This document shows positions 24,735-34,883 of a stretch of 38,771 nt of DNA, piece by piece. The notes below the pieces were generated by a model. It was not told the origin of the DNA. It made no database searches and worked only from the letters and a program-made list of their open reading frames with translations. This DNA comes from Betaproteobacteria bacterium (GTDB lineage Bacteria > Pseudomonadota > Gammaproteobacteria > Burkholderiales > Burkholderiaceae_E): positions 1-38,771 of the forward strand of contig JAGWVN010000026.1 in the NCBI GenBank assembly GCA_018970865.1, in the 5' to 3' direction. The first letter of the stretch is position 1. The number at the start of each line of letters is the position of its first letter. Made by a program: the position numbers and the translations under genes.

Positions 24735-25481
24735 TCAGGGCTTCGCCGCTGCCGGCACCGGCGCTTCCCGGGTGCCGTAGCGGCGCAGGAAGTCGGTCGC
24801 CTTTTCCGCCAGATACCGGGCGTCATCGGGCTGATCGCGCCGCAGGAAGTACTCCGGCGCGCCAAGACCCGCCTGATTGCGCAGGCTCGGGTCTGCGCCA
24901 AGCTCCACCAGCAGACGGGCGGCGCGGGTCTGCCCCTCCCGGGCGGCCATCATCAGGGGCGTGGTGCCATTGGCCGAGGGCGCATCGATGTAGGCATGGT
25001 GCTCCTCGATGAGCAGGCGAATCATGCCGAGCTGCCCGGTGGCCGCCGCGTAGTGCAGCGGCGTCCAGCCGGGCTGATTGACCTGCGCGCCGCGGCGGAT
25101 GAGCAATCTCGCGAGGTCGGTCTCGCCGAACATCGCGAGGAACATCAGCGCGGATTCGCCCAGCGGGTTGACCGCATTCACCTCGGTGATCCGCGAATCG
25201 AGCAGCGCCCGCACCGCCCCGAATGCCTTCGCCTGCGCGGCCATCACGATGACCGGCCCCTGCTGCGGGTGCCGCAGGTTGGGCGACACCCCGCGCACCA
25301 GCAGTTTTCGCACGGTGTGGACATCGTCGGTCGCAAGCGCTGCGAGGAACTCGGCCTGATCCTGTTCGGGCCCCGCCGACGCGCGGGCGCCCGCCATCAG
25401 AGCCAGACCGCCCGCCGCCCGCCGGATCAGTCGGCGGACGGCATCCCGGCGCGGGTGAGAACGGCGGTCAGTCAAGCCCAT
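24735..25481 (-). CDS. Ankyrin-repeat protein with N-terminal export segment
   Basis: The 248-residue protein has an Arg-rich start followed by a short hydrophobic stretch (LIRRAAGGLALMAGARASA), probably a signal peptide, possibly Tat-like because of the paired arginines. About four or five ankyrin repeats follow between residues 45 and 215, for example GWTPLHYAAATGQLGMIRLLIEE (split here as two helices) and GTTPLMMAAREGQTRAARLLVELGAD. Ankyrin repeats bind other proteins; the partner is not known. It follows tatD by 18 bases on the same strand, and is the first gene right of dif, ending 44 bases from it. Small exported ankyrin proteins beside tatD/pilZ are common in betaproteobacteria as far as I recall. 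Confidence 0.85.
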   Translation of the reverse strand: MGLTDRRSHPRRDAVRRLIRRAAGGLALMAGARASAGPEQDQAEFLAALATDDVHTVRKLLVRGVSPNLRHPQQGPVIVMAAQAKAFGAVRALLDSRITEVNAVNPLGESALMFLAMFGETDLARLLIRRGAQVNQPGWTPLHYAAATGQLGMIRLLIEEHHAYIDAPSANGTTPLMMAAREGQTRAARLLVELGADPSLRNQAGLGAPEYFLRRDQPDDARYLAEKATDFLRRYGTREAPVPAAAKP

Positions 25482-25499
25482 GTCGAAAGCCGGGAAGCC

Positions 25500-26288
25500 T
25501 CAGACGCCCGGCCCGAGCGCCTCGGCTGGAATGCGGAAGGTGCGAAGAAAATTCTCGGTGGTCTGCCTGGCCACCTGCTCGAGCGGAACCCCGCGGACCT
25601 GCGCCAGCATCGCGGCCACCCTGGGCACGAAGGACGGCTCGTTGGTCTTGCCGCGATACGGCACCGGGGCCAGGTAGGGCGAATCGGTCTCGATCAGCAG
25701 CCGGTCCGCCGGCACCTGGGCAGCCACCGCGCGCAGGCTCTCGGCGCTCTTGAAGGTCACGATGCCCGAGAACGAGATGCAGAAGCCCATGTCGATCGCG
25801 GCGCTCGCGGTGGCCCAGTCCTCGGTGAAACAGTGCATCACCCCCCCGACCTGCTCGGCGCCCTCTTCCCGCATGATCCTCAGCGTGTCTTCCGCCGCCG
25901 CCCGGGTATGGATCACCAGCGGCAAGCCGGTGGCGCGGGCCGCGCGGATGTGCACGCGGAATCGTTCACGCTGCCAGCCGAGGTCGCCGGTGAGCCGGTA
26001 GTAGTCCAGCCCGGTTTCGCCGATGGCCCGGATGCGAGGATCGGCGGCGAGCCGGACCAGCCCATCGACATCCGGCTCGATGATGTCGGGATAGTCGGGA
26101 TGAACGCCCACCGTGGCCCAGAGATGCGGATGCGCATGGGCCAGCGCCAGCACGGCGGGAAACCGATCGAGTTCGACGCTGATGCACAACGCCCCGCGAA
26201 CATCGGCCGCGCGCATGCGCTCGAGCAGCGCCGGCAGCTGTGGCGCGAGCTCGGGGAAATCCAGGTGGCAATGCGAATCGACGAACAC
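25500..26288 (-). CDS. tatD: TatD-family metal-dependent hydrolase
   Basis: The 262-residue protein matches the TatD/YcfH family of metal-dependent DNases. The metal ligands are visible: HCH at residues 6-8, the glutamate of IGETGLDYY, the histidines of VIHTRAA and MHCFTE, and the aspartate of IETDSPYLAP. The family cleaves DNA 3' ends and may take part in DNA repair or RNA quality control; YcfH in E. coli is likewise encoded beside holB and tmk. The start is GTG at 26288 with no clear Shine-Dalgarno. It lies 39 bases after pilZ in the tmk-holB-pilZ-tatD cluster. Confidence 0.92.
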   Translation of the reverse strand: MFVDSHCHLDFPELAPQLPALLERMRAADVRGALCISVELDRFPAVLALAHAHPHLWATVGVHPDYPDIIEPDVDGLVRLAADPRIRAIGETGLDYYRLTGDLGWQRERFRVHIRAARATGLPLVIHTRAAAEDTLRIMREEGAEQVGGVMHCFTEDWATASAAIDMGFCISFSGIVTFKSAESLRAVAAQVPADRLLIETDSPYLAPVPYRGKTNEPSFVPRVAAMLAQVRGVPLEQVARQTTENFLRTFRIPAEALGPGV

Positions 26289-26327
26289 GCCGCGAGTGTA
26301 CCCGCAGGGCGAGGCCGGGCTCTCCGG

Positions 26328-26822
26328 TCAGAGCGTCGAGGTGGGGCGATCGGAGCTGAGCGCGCTGCCCAGGATCTTCTCGATGCGCAGGCGGGCCTGC
26401 TCGCCGGCGTCGTTGGCCGCGAACTGGATGCCGATTCCCTGGGGCCGCCCCGGCACGCCGCTGGGCGTGATCCAGCAGACCTTGCCCGGGATGGGCAGCT
26501 TCGCCGGATCGTCCGGCAGGCTGACGATGGCGAACACATCGTCACCGAGCCGTGCCGCGCGCGGCGTGGGCACGAACAGGCCGCCGCGGGCAATGTGGCT
26601 CATGTAGGCCGAGTAGAGCGCCGCCTTGTCGCGGATGCTCAGCTGCAGCACGCTGGGACGCAGGCCGGTCCCGCCGCCTTGCGTCGCACCGCCCTGCCCC
26701 GAAACGGTTTGCCCCGAACCGGCCTGAGCTGCGCCGGACGGGCTGCCGGCTTTCGGATCCGGTTGGGTCAAGGACAGGGCGCCGGTGAGGGTGTTGGCAT
26801 CGGCCTGGCTGAGGGTGCTCAC
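26328..26822 (-). CDS. pilZ: PilZ-domain protein, type IV pilus PilZ-like
   Basis: The 164-residue protein has a C-terminal PilZ fold of about 105 residues (RPSVLQLSIRDKAALYSAYM, ending near IQFAAND), preceded by about 55 residues rich in Gly, Gln, Ser and Ala. The RxxxR and D/NxSxxG motifs needed for cyclic-di-GMP binding are absent from the expected place, as in the founding Pseudomonas PilZ, which supports type IV pilus assembly without binding the nucleotide. Its position between holB and tatD is conserved for that protein. The Gly/Gln-rich N-terminal extension is longer than usual. The start is GTG at 26822. No pilus genes lie nearby. Confidence 0.88.
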   Translation of the reverse strand: MSTLSQADANTLTGALSLTQPDPKAGSPSGAAQAGSGQTVSGQGGATQGGGTGLRPSVLQLSIRDKAALYSAYMSHIARGGLFVPTPRAARLGDDVFAIVSLPDDPAKLPIPGKVCWITPSGVPGRPQGIGIQFAANDAGEQARLRIEKILGSALSSDRPTSTL

Positions 26823-26866
26823 GATGGACTCATTCTCCAGGGTCTTGCAAACGGAATGGACGGCAG

Positions 26867-27904
26867 TCAGCGCGCGAACAGGGCTTCATAGCGCAGCCAG
26901 AGGTCTTCGGCGTACAGGCGCGCATTGAGCGGATGGCTGCTCACCCTCGCCTGCTGGTCCAGCCAGGTGGCGAAGGCGGTTACCGTGTGCAAGCGCGTGC
27001 GCTGCGCGAGCCGCCGCAGCACCGCCTGCTGGCCGGGATAGCGCTGCGCCGGCGCGCCGGCCAGCACCCGCGCAAGGTCGCTCACCCAGGACTGCAGGAG
27101 CGGCACCCAGAGCGGGGCGGCTTGCGAACCGAAGCCTTCGGCGATCCTCATGGCGCCAGTCTCCGGGATTTCCTGGACAGCCTGCAGCAGCAACCGATGA
27201 GCGGCCGCGGCACCGGGTTCAGCGAGTGCCAGGGCCCGCAGCGGCGCGCCATCGGCCAGGGCCAGCCAATCGGCCGCGCGGGCGGCCTGTTCGCTGCCGA
27301 GCCGCGCGCCGAGCCAGTCGCGAGCGAGATCGGCAGACGGCGCCGGCACCGTCCAGGGCACGCATCGGGATCGCACGGTGGGCGCCACCGCGGCGCCCTG
27401 GGCCGCCACCAGCAGGAAGACGGTTTCGCCGGAAGGCTCCTCCAGCGTCTTCAGCAAGGCATTGGCGGCCGGCAGGTTCAGGCCGTCGGCCGGGTCGATG
27501 ACCACCGGCTTGCGCCCTGCGCGATGGCCGCCCACCCCGACGAACCCGGCCAGGGCGCGGATCTGGTCGATCTTGATTTCCGGGCGGGCGCGCTCGGACC
27601 GGGACCGCTCGGCGCGCTCGCCGCCCGACTCCTCGTCGGCAAGCGGCGACACCTGACGGAAGTCAGGATGGTTGCCTGCGGCAAACCAGCCGCAGGCATC
27701 GCAGCGCGCGCAGGCGCGGCCATCCGGCAGGGGAGACTCGCACAGCAGGCTCTGGGCGAAGTGGCGCGCCAGCAGCCCCTTGCCGATGCCCCGCGGCCCC
27801 TGGATGAGCAGCGCATGCGGCAGGCTCTGGCGCAGGCCCAGCAGCGCGATCAGACTGGCCTCCAGCCAGGACGGCAAGGCCTCAGCGCGGGTGTCGTCGG
27901 TCAC
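26867..27904 (-). CDS. holB: DNA polymerase III delta-prime subunit
   Basis: The 345-residue protein matches HolB, the delta-prime subunit of the clamp loader that places the sliding clamp on DNA. It has GPRGIGKG (Lys42) at the P-loop position and a zinc-binding set Cys55, Cys65, Cys68 and Cys71. The sensor and hinge region LNLPAANALLKTLEEPS is intact. The start is GTG at 27904 without a clear Shine-Dalgarno. It lies 54 bases after tmk, a gap that contains an AT-rich pair of direct repeats. It is followed by pilZ and tatD. Confidence 0.93.
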   Translation of the reverse strand: MTDDTRAEALPSWLEASLIALLGLRQSLPHALLIQGPRGIGKGLLARHFAQSLLCESPLPDGRACARCDACGWFAAGNHPDFRQVSPLADEESGGERAERSRSERARPEIKIDQIRALAGFVGVGGHRAGRKPVVIDPADGLNLPAANALLKTLEEPSGETVFLLVAAQGAAVAPTVRSRCVPWTVPAPSADLARDWLGARLGSEQAARAADWLALADGAPLRALALAEPGAAAAHRLLLQAVQEIPETGAMRIAEGFGSQAAPLWVPLLQSWVSDLARVLAGAPAQRYPGQQAVLRRLAQRTRLHTVTAFATWLDQQARVSSHPLNARLYAEDLWLRYEALFAR

Positions 27905-27915
27905 GATAGAAAGTA

Positions 27916-27943
27916 ATCCAACATAATACGGGAGATATCCAAC
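27916..27943 (-). promoter_or_regulatory. Direct repeat ATCCAAC spaced 21 bp upstream of holB
   Basis: ATCCAAC occurs at 27916 and 27937, exactly 21 bases apart (two helical turns), in an AT-rich patch of the tmk-holB gap. On the minus strand TATTAT lies between them and could be a -10 box, though no good -35 is seen. It may be a protein-binding site or part of a holB promoter. Confidence 0.35.
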
Positions 27944-27958
27944 GATTGATCCGGCTGT

Positions 27959-28603
27959 TCACCCAGCAAGCCCGAGCCGACGAAGGTCCGCCGCAAGCTG
28001 CGAGCGCAAGGCATCGATCGATTCCCGACCGTCCAGGCAGAGAAAACGCCCGCGGTCCTCAGCCACCCGGCGCGCGTAGCCAGCCCGCACCCGCTCGAAG
28101 AACGCCACATCCTCCTGCTCGAATCGGTCGGCTGCGCGGGCGGCGGCGCGTCGTTGCGCGGCGATGTCCGCTGGCAGGTCGAAGAGGTAGGTGCGGTCGG
28201 GCCTCAGCCTCTTCAGCACCGCGGCCTCGAGCTGATCGATCCAGGCCGGAGCCACGCCCCGCCCCTCGCCCTGATAGGCGTGGGTGGAATCGGTGAACCG
28301 GTCGCAGATCACGATCGCGCCCCGCGCCAGCGCCGGCCGGATGAGCGCCGCCGCGTGTTCGCTGCGGGCAGCGAAGACCAGCAGGAGCTCGGTCTGGATG
28401 CCCATCGCCTCGTGCAGCAGCAGTTCCCGCAGCCGCTCGGCCAGCGGCGTGCCCCCCGGTTCGCGGGTGACGACCACCTCGCGTCCGGACTCCCGGCATC
28501 GATCGGCCATCCAGTCGATGTGCGTGCTTTTGCCGGCGCCATCGATGCCCTCGACGCTCAGAAACCGCCCGGGCTGCCCATGCGACGCATCCGGATTGCT
28601 CAT
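27959..28603 (-). CDS. tmk: Thymidylate kinase
   Basis: The 214-residue protein phosphorylates dTMP to dTDP for DNA synthesis. The P-loop is EGIDGAGKST (Lys25). The family motifs TREPGGTPLAE and VICDRFTDSTHAYQG are present, and the lid region near residues 145-165 is arginine-rich. Its ATG overlaps the mltG stop as ATGA (28600-28603), which couples the two genes. The mltG-tmk-holB order is widespread in proteobacteria. Confidence 0.96.
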   Translation of the reverse strand: MSNPDASHGQPGRFLSVEGIDGAGKSTHIDWMADRCRESGREVVVTREPGGTPLAERLRELLLHEAMGIQTELLLVFAARSEHAAALIRPALARGAIVICDRFTDSTHAYQGEGRGVAPAWIDQLEAAVLKRLRPDRTYLFDLPADIAAQRRAAARAADRFEQEDVAFFERVRAGYARRVAEDRGRFLCLDGRESIDALRSQLAADLRRLGLAG

Positions 28604-29592
28604 GAGCCGCCCTTTCGCTGATACCGGTCGACCGCCCGCTGGTGGGCCGCAAGGTCATTGGAGAACTCGCTCGTGCCGTCGCCGCGAGCCACGAAGTAGA
28701 GCGCGGTGAAGGAATGCGGATTGAGCGCCGCCGCGAGCGACGCCTTCCCGGGCAGTGCGATCGGGGTGGGCGGCAGACCGCTGCGGGTGTAGGTGTTGTA
28801 CGGCGTGTCGGCCCGCAGATCGGCGCGCCGCAGGTTGCCGTCGAACCGGGCGCCCAGCCCGTAGATGGTGGTCGGATCGCTCTGCAGCATCATGCCGATC
28901 CGCAAGCGGTTGGCGAAGACCCCGGCAATGCGCTCGCGGTCGGCATCGCGCCCGGTCTCCTTCTCGACGATCGACGCCAGGATCAGGGCCTGATACGGAT
29001 TCGCCAGCGGCGCGGAGGCCGCGCGCGCCGACCAGGCTTCATCGAGCGTGCGCTTCATCAGGCGATACGACTGGCGATAGATCTCCAGGTCAGGGGTGCC
29101 TGGCGCGAACCGATAGGTGCTGGGCAGGAACAGGCCTTCAGGATGCGGCTCGGCGGCGCCAATGCGCGCGAGCAGCTGGGCATCGCTCAGGGCCGCGGCA
29201 TCCTGCTGCAGGTCGGGGTGTCGGGCCAGCGCCTGGCGCATCTGGCGGAAGGTCCAGCCTTCGATGACGCGCACCTCGGCCAGCAGCACCTCGCCGCGCA
29301 CCAGCTTGCCCATCAGCGAGCGACGGCTGAGCGGCCCGCGCAGTTCATAGACGCCTGCCTGGATGCGATGCGCCTCGCCCCGCAGACGGGCGGCGAGCTG
29401 AAACTGCCAGGATGCCCAGCCCGCGCCTGATCGCTCGACGGCGTCTCCGATGGCCGACAGTCCCATGCCGCGTTCAATGCGCAACCGGGTCGGCGGATCG
29501 GTGACGCTGAGCGGCGCGTCCCGCAGGCTGATGAAGGCGAGCGCCGCCAGCGCGGCGAGCAGGATCGAAATCGGGACGAGGAATCGGGACAT
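28600..29592 (-). CDS. mltG: Endolytic murein transglycosylase MltG
   Basis: The 330-residue protein begins with one membrane helix (residues about 3-22, LVPISILLAALAALAF) and continues with the YceG/MltG periplasmic domain. The catalytic Glu210 lies in ASIVEKET, equivalent to E. coli Glu218. Other conserved parts are LQSDPTTIYGLG, DTPYNTY and GLPPTPIALPG. MltG cleaves nascent glycan strands and sets their length. I chose the ATG at 29592, which starts directly before the membrane helix; a longer frame upstream would run into ygfZ. It is divergent from ygfZ by 36 bases. Confidence 0.94.
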   Translation of the reverse strand: MSRFLVPISILLAALAALAFISLRDAPLSVTDPPTRLRIERGMGLSAIGDAVERSGAGWASWQFQLAARLRGEAHRIQAGVYELRGPLSRRSLMGKLVRGEVLLAEVRVIEGWTFRQMRQALARHPDLQQDAAALSDAQLLARIGAAEPHPEGLFLPSTYRFAPGTPDLEIYRQSYRLMKRTLDEAWSARAASAPLANPYQALILASIVEKETGRDADRERIAGVFANRLRIGMMLQSDPTTIYGLGARFDGNLRRADLRADTPYNTYTRSGLPPTPIALPGKASLAAALNPHSFTALYFVARGDGTSEFSNDLAAHQRAVDRYQRKGGS

Positions 29593-29616
29593 CGCAGAGC
29601 GGCAGAAAGGGCTTCC

Positions 29617-29622
29617 TATAAT
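29617..29622. promoter_or_regulatory. TATAAT between mltG and ygfZ
   Basis: A perfect TATAAT sits in the 36-base divergent gap. On the plus strand it ends seven bases before the ygfZ ATG, so ygfZ mRNA may be leaderless. Read on the minus strand (TATTAT) it could serve mltG with a leader of about 19 bases. No strong -35 box is visible for either. Confidence 0.5.
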
Positions 29623-29628
29623 ACGGCG

Positions 29629-30843
29629 ATGACCCTGCCCCATTCCGACGCCCCGTCCCCCGCGCCCGCCGCCGCGCCCGCCGCCGCGCCCCAGGGCGCG
29701 ACGCTCGCGCCGTCTTCCGGGCCGGCCGCCCCGGCCCTCTCCCCCGCAGGCCCGCCCCCGCCCGCCTTCGGCTTCGAACGCGAGCCGCTGCAGGCGCTGG
29801 CCGATGACCTCGGTGTCGCGCTGCTGGATGATCCCGCCGGACCGCTGGCCGGGCATCCGATGCCGGCGCTCGCGCCGTGGCCCTCCGGGCTGGTGATGCC
29901 GGTGTTCGATCTGGGCCTGCTTCGCGCCAGCGGACCGGAGGCCGTGCGCTTCCTGCACAGCCAGCTCACCAACGACATCGAGAAGCTCGCCCCCGGCACT
30001 GCCCAGTGGTCAGGCTACTGCACCGCCAAGGGCCGGCTGCAGGCGAGCTTCCTGGGCTGGCGCGCCGACACCCCGGAGGCGCCCGTGGTCGAGCTCGCGC
30101 TCACCCTTCCGCTGGCTCCGGTGCTGCGCAAGCGTCTGTCGATGTTCGTGCTCCGGGCCAAGCTGAAGATCACCGACGATAGCGCCCGCGCCGCCTTCTT
30201 CGGTCTGGCGGGCGAATCGGCGGGCCGCTGGCTCGCCGGCCACCTCGGCACAACGCCCGCCGAGGGCGAGGTGGTCCACGCAGCGGGCCTCACCGCCATC
30301 GGACTGCCCGCCGTCGCCCTGGACGCCTGCGGCCTGAACCTCGTCCTGCCGCGATGGCTCCTGAGCTGCCCCCGGGATCAGGCGGCAGGCCTCTGGACCG
30401 CGGCCCGCGCGGCGCTGCCCGGCGGGCCCGGCGCGCTGTGGCGCTGGCTGGAGGTGCTCTCGGGCCTGCCCCGAGTGACGCCCGGCACCTGGGAGCACTT
30501 CGTGCCTCAGATGGTCAACCTCGAACTGGTGGGTGGGGTGAACTTCAAGAAGGGCTGCTATCCCGGGCAGGAGGTGGTCGCCCGCAGCCAGTACCTCGGC
30601 AAGCTCAAGCGACGCATGCACCTCGGACGGGTGGATGGCCTGCCGCCCGCTCCGGGCGCCGATGTCAGCGCCGCGGGTGGCCATGAACCCTGTGGCGAAG
30701 TGGTGCTGGCGGCTGCCGACCCACTGCGCGGCGGCGCGCTGCTGCTCTTCGAATCCCAGACAGCCGCGGTGCAGGCGGGCGCGCTGTCGGTGGACGGCCG
30801 GGCGATCAGCCTGCTGCCCCTGCCCTATTCCCTGCCCGCCTGA
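29629..30843 (+). CDS. ygfZ: Folate-binding protein YgfZ
   Basis: The 404-residue protein has the GcvT-like fold of YgfZ/IBA57, which helps maintain iron-sulfur enzymes using a folate. The signature KGCYPGQE is present, with Cys310. The family start VMPVFDLGLLRASGPEAVRFL (split across the first strand and helix) begins near residue 87. The preceding 80 residues are Ala/Pro-rich and have no counterpart in E. coli YgfZ (326 residues). No Shine-Dalgarno precedes the ATG at 29629, which fits leaderless initiation from the TATAAT just upstream, or a start further downstream. It is one of only two plus-strand genes right of dif. Confidence 0.9.
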   Translation: MTLPHSDAPSPAPAAAPAAAPQGATLAPSSGPAAPALSPAGPPPPAFGFEREPLQALADDLGVALLDDPAGPLAGHPMPALAPWPSGLVMPVFDLGLLRASGPEAVRFLHSQLTNDIEKLAPGTAQWSGYCTAKGRLQASFLGWRADTPEAPVVELALTLPLAPVLRKRLSMFVLRAKLKITDDSARAAFFGLAGESAGRWLAGHLGTTPAEGEVVHAAGLTAIGLPAVALDACGLNLVLPRWLLSCPRDQAAGLWTAARAALPGGPGALWRWLEVLSGLPRVTPGTWEHFVPQMVNLELVGGVNFKKGCYPGQEVVARSQYLGKLKRRMHLGRVDGLPPAPGADVSAAGGHEPCGEVVLAAADPLRGGALLLFESQTAAVQAGALSVDGRAISLLPLPYSLPA

Positions 30844-30910
30844 GCGGGCGTCCCGTCCCCGTCCTGGATCACGCCTGCGCCGCGCCCGCCCGCGGCACGC
30901 GACCTGCCCC

Positions 30911-31795
30911 ATGTGCCTGATCGCCTTCGCGCTCGCCGCGCATCCCCGCTATCGACTGGTGCTCGCTGGCAACCGGGACGAGTTCCTGCATCGGGCCACC
31001 GCGCCGCTGGGCTGGTGGCCGGCGCAGGCGGGACTGATCGGCGGACGCGACCTCGAGGCCGGCGGCACCTGGCTGGCGATGCATCCCGAGGGCCGCATCG
31101 CTGCCCTCACCAATCTGCGCGAAGCGCGTTCCGGCCCGGCGGTCGGCGCCATAACGCCCGCGTCGCAGCCTTCCCGCGGCGGCCTGCCGGTGTCGTTCCT
31201 CACGCAATCGGACAGCCCGGCCCGCCATGCCGAGCGGCTCGCCCGCGGCGAGATGGGCGACCTCCAGACCTACCGGGGCTTCAACCTGCTGATGATCGAC
31301 CTGCGTCCGGGCGAGCCGGCAGCGGTCTGCCTGAGCAATCGCCAGCCGGTGCCGGCATGCCCGCCGGCGGGCGTGCATGGCCTTTCGAACGGCGCCTTCG
31401 ATGCGCCCTGGCCCAAGCTGCTCTCGCTCAAGCGGGCCATCTCGGCCGCCCTGGGCGATGGCAGTCCCGACGGGCCCGAGCCCCGCGCCCTCGAGTCCCG
31501 GTTGTTCGCGGCGCTCGCCGAGACCGCGCCTGCCGCCGATGCCGAGCTGCCCGACACCGGCGTGGGGTTGGCGCGCGAGCGGATGCTGGGCGCGCCTTTC
31601 GTGCGCTCGGCCGACTATGGCACGCGCTGCTCCACTGTGCTGCTGGTGGATGAGGCCGGCACCGTGAGCCTGGTGGAAAGAACCTGGCGCTGGGAGGGCC
31701 ACCCCCGGGACGAGGCCGCGATGACGCCCGGGGCGCCCCTGCCGCCCTGGACGGAGCGCAGGCACCGGTTTGCGCTGGCCGCCTGGGCTGGCTGA
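30911..31795 (+). CDS. TANGO2/NRDE-family protein
   Basis: The 294-residue protein starts MCLIAFA with the conserved Cys2 and has the NRDE motif at residues 21-24, followed by GGTWLAMHPEGRIAALTNLRE. These define the TANGO2/NRDE family, linked in other organisms to haem trafficking and acyl-lipid metabolism; the bacterial role is unsettled. I chose the ATG at 30911, which gives the conserved N-terminus; no Shine-Dalgarno is visible. It follows ygfZ by 67 bases on the plus strand and is convergent with cbbT. Confidence 0.9.
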   Translation: MCLIAFALAAHPRYRLVLAGNRDEFLHRATAPLGWWPAQAGLIGGRDLEAGGTWLAMHPEGRIAALTNLREARSGPAVGAITPASQPSRGGLPVSFLTQSDSPARHAERLARGEMGDLQTYRGFNLLMIDLRPGEPAAVCLSNRQPVPACPPAGVHGLSNGAFDAPWPKLLSLKRAISAALGDGSPDGPEPRALESRLFAALAETAPAADAELPDTGVGLARERMLGAPFVRSADYGTRCSTVLLVDEAGTVSLVERTWRWEGHPRDEAAMTPGAPLPPWTERRHRFALAAWAG

Positions 31796-31916
31796 GCCGG
31801 GCGGTCGGCGGAAGCCCGGCAGGCCCTGAGGAATCGCCGGGCAGCCTGATCGGACCAGGAGGCTCGATCGGCCCCGGAGCGCGGCCTGCCCAGCGCCCGA
31901 TCAGCCCGGCGCCCGA
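31796..31916. terminator. Dyad-rich region between convergent TANGO2 and cbbT genes
   Basis: GCCGGGC (31796) pairs with GCCCGGC (31814), and a second GCCGGGC (31836) can pair with the same arm, so two hairpins compete. CTGATCGG (31846) is complementary to CCGATCAG at 31897 and at 31913, the latter overlapping the cbbT stop. The region probably ends transcription from both sides. CAGCGCCCGATCAGC (31891-31905) recurs exactly at 24714-24728 near the ankyrin gene stop. Confidence 0.45.
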
Positions 31917-33964
<2,048 letters not shown>

Positions 33965-33968
<4 letters not shown>

Positions 33969-33991
33969 CGGGCGAGGCTCCTGACACTCAT
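33965..33991 (-). other. ATGA-bracketed micro-ORF between cbbP and cbbT
   Basis: On the minus strand the ATG at 33991 overlaps the cbbP stop and opens eight codons (MSVRSLAR). The TGA at 33967-33965 overlaps the cbbT start ATG at 33968. AGGAG for cbbT lies inside it. A peptide this short is unlikely to act as a protein; a coupling role is more plausible. Confidence 0.35.
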
Positions 33992-34866
33992 GGGGTGACC
34001 CGCCGCTTGCGCTCCATCATGCGCCAGATGAACGGGGTGAAGATCAGCTGCATGGCGAGTTCCATCTTGCCGCCCGGCACCACCACGGTGTTGGCGCGCG
34101 ACATGTAGGCATCGTGGATCATGTTCAGCAGGTACGGAAAATCGATGCCCTTGGGGTTGGCGAAACGGATCACCACCATGCTCTCATCGGCCGACGGGAT
34201 GTCGCGCGCGATGAACGGGTTGGAAGTATCCACCATCGGCACCCGCTGGAAGTTCACATGGGTGTGGGCGAACTGCGGGCAGATGTAGTTCACATAGTCG
34301 GGCATGCGCCGCAGGATGGTGTCGGTCACGGCCTCGGTGCTGTAGCCGCGCTGGTGCTTGTCGCGCCACAGCTTCTGGATCCACTCCAGGTTGATCACCG
34401 GCACCACGCCAATCAGCAGGTCGGGGTGCTGCGCGATGTTGTGCTCGGGGGTCACCACCGCGCCATGCAGGCCCTCGTAGAAGAGCATGTCGGTGTTGTC
34501 AGGGATGTCCTCCCAGGCGGTGAAGGTGCCGGGGGGCTGGCGGTAGGGCGCGGCCTCCTCGTCGTTGTGCAGGTACTTGCGGATGCGACCGCGGCCGGTC
34601 TGCGCGTAGCCGCGGAACAGCGCCTCGAGTTCGCCGAACAGGTTGTTGTCGGGCCCGAAGTGGCTGAAGTGCTTGTCGCCGGCCTTCTCGGCGTCGGCCA
34701 GGCGCTGCTTCATCTCGGCCCGGTCGTAGCGGTGGAAACTGTCGCCCTCGACGATGGCCGCGCGCACGCCCTCGCGCCGGAAGATGTTGGCGAAGGTGCG
34801 GGTGACGGTGGAGGTGCCGGCGCCCGAGGAGCCGGTGATCGAGATGATCGGATAGCGTTCGGACAT
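33988..34866 (-). CDS. cbbP: Phosphoribulokinase
   Basis: The 292-residue protein makes ribulose-1,5-bisphosphate from ribulose-5-phosphate and ATP, one of the two steps unique to the Calvin cycle. Its P-loop is [11 protein letters not shown] (Gly12-Thr20), followed by [11 protein letters not shown] and FYEGLHGAV. Its length and motifs match the proteobacterial (class I) enzyme. I chose the ATG at 34866, directly before the P-loop; the longer open frame reaches into cbbF. It follows cbbF by 17 bases. The stop lies in ATGA. Confidence 0.97.
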   Translation of the reverse strand: MSERYPIISITGSSGAGTSTVTRTFANIFRREGVRAAIVEGDSFHRYDRAEMKQRLADAEKAGDKHFSHFGPDNNLFGELEALFRGYAQTGRGRIRKYLHNDEEAAPYRQPPGTFTAWEDIPDNTDMLFYEGLHGAVVTPEHNIAQHPDLLIGVVPVINLEWIQKLWRDKHQRGYSTEAVTDTILRRMPDYVNYICPQFAHTHVNFQRVPMVDTSNPFIARDIPSADESMVVIRFANPKGIDFPYLLNMIHDAYMSRANTVVVPGGKMELAMQLIFTPFIWRMMERKRRVTP

Positions 34867-34883
34867 GGGTCGGGGTTCCGGAT

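Noticed and set aside
27914-27926. Second dif-like half site (AACATAATAC)
   Set aside because: One arm resembles the XerD arm, but the other arm is absent, so it is not a dif site and gives no evidence for a Xer-integrated element.
27901-27962. GTGA-bracketed relay from tmk to holB
   Set aside because: The tmk stop lies in GTGA and holB starts GTGA, but the distance (62 bases) is not a multiple of three, so the frame does not join.
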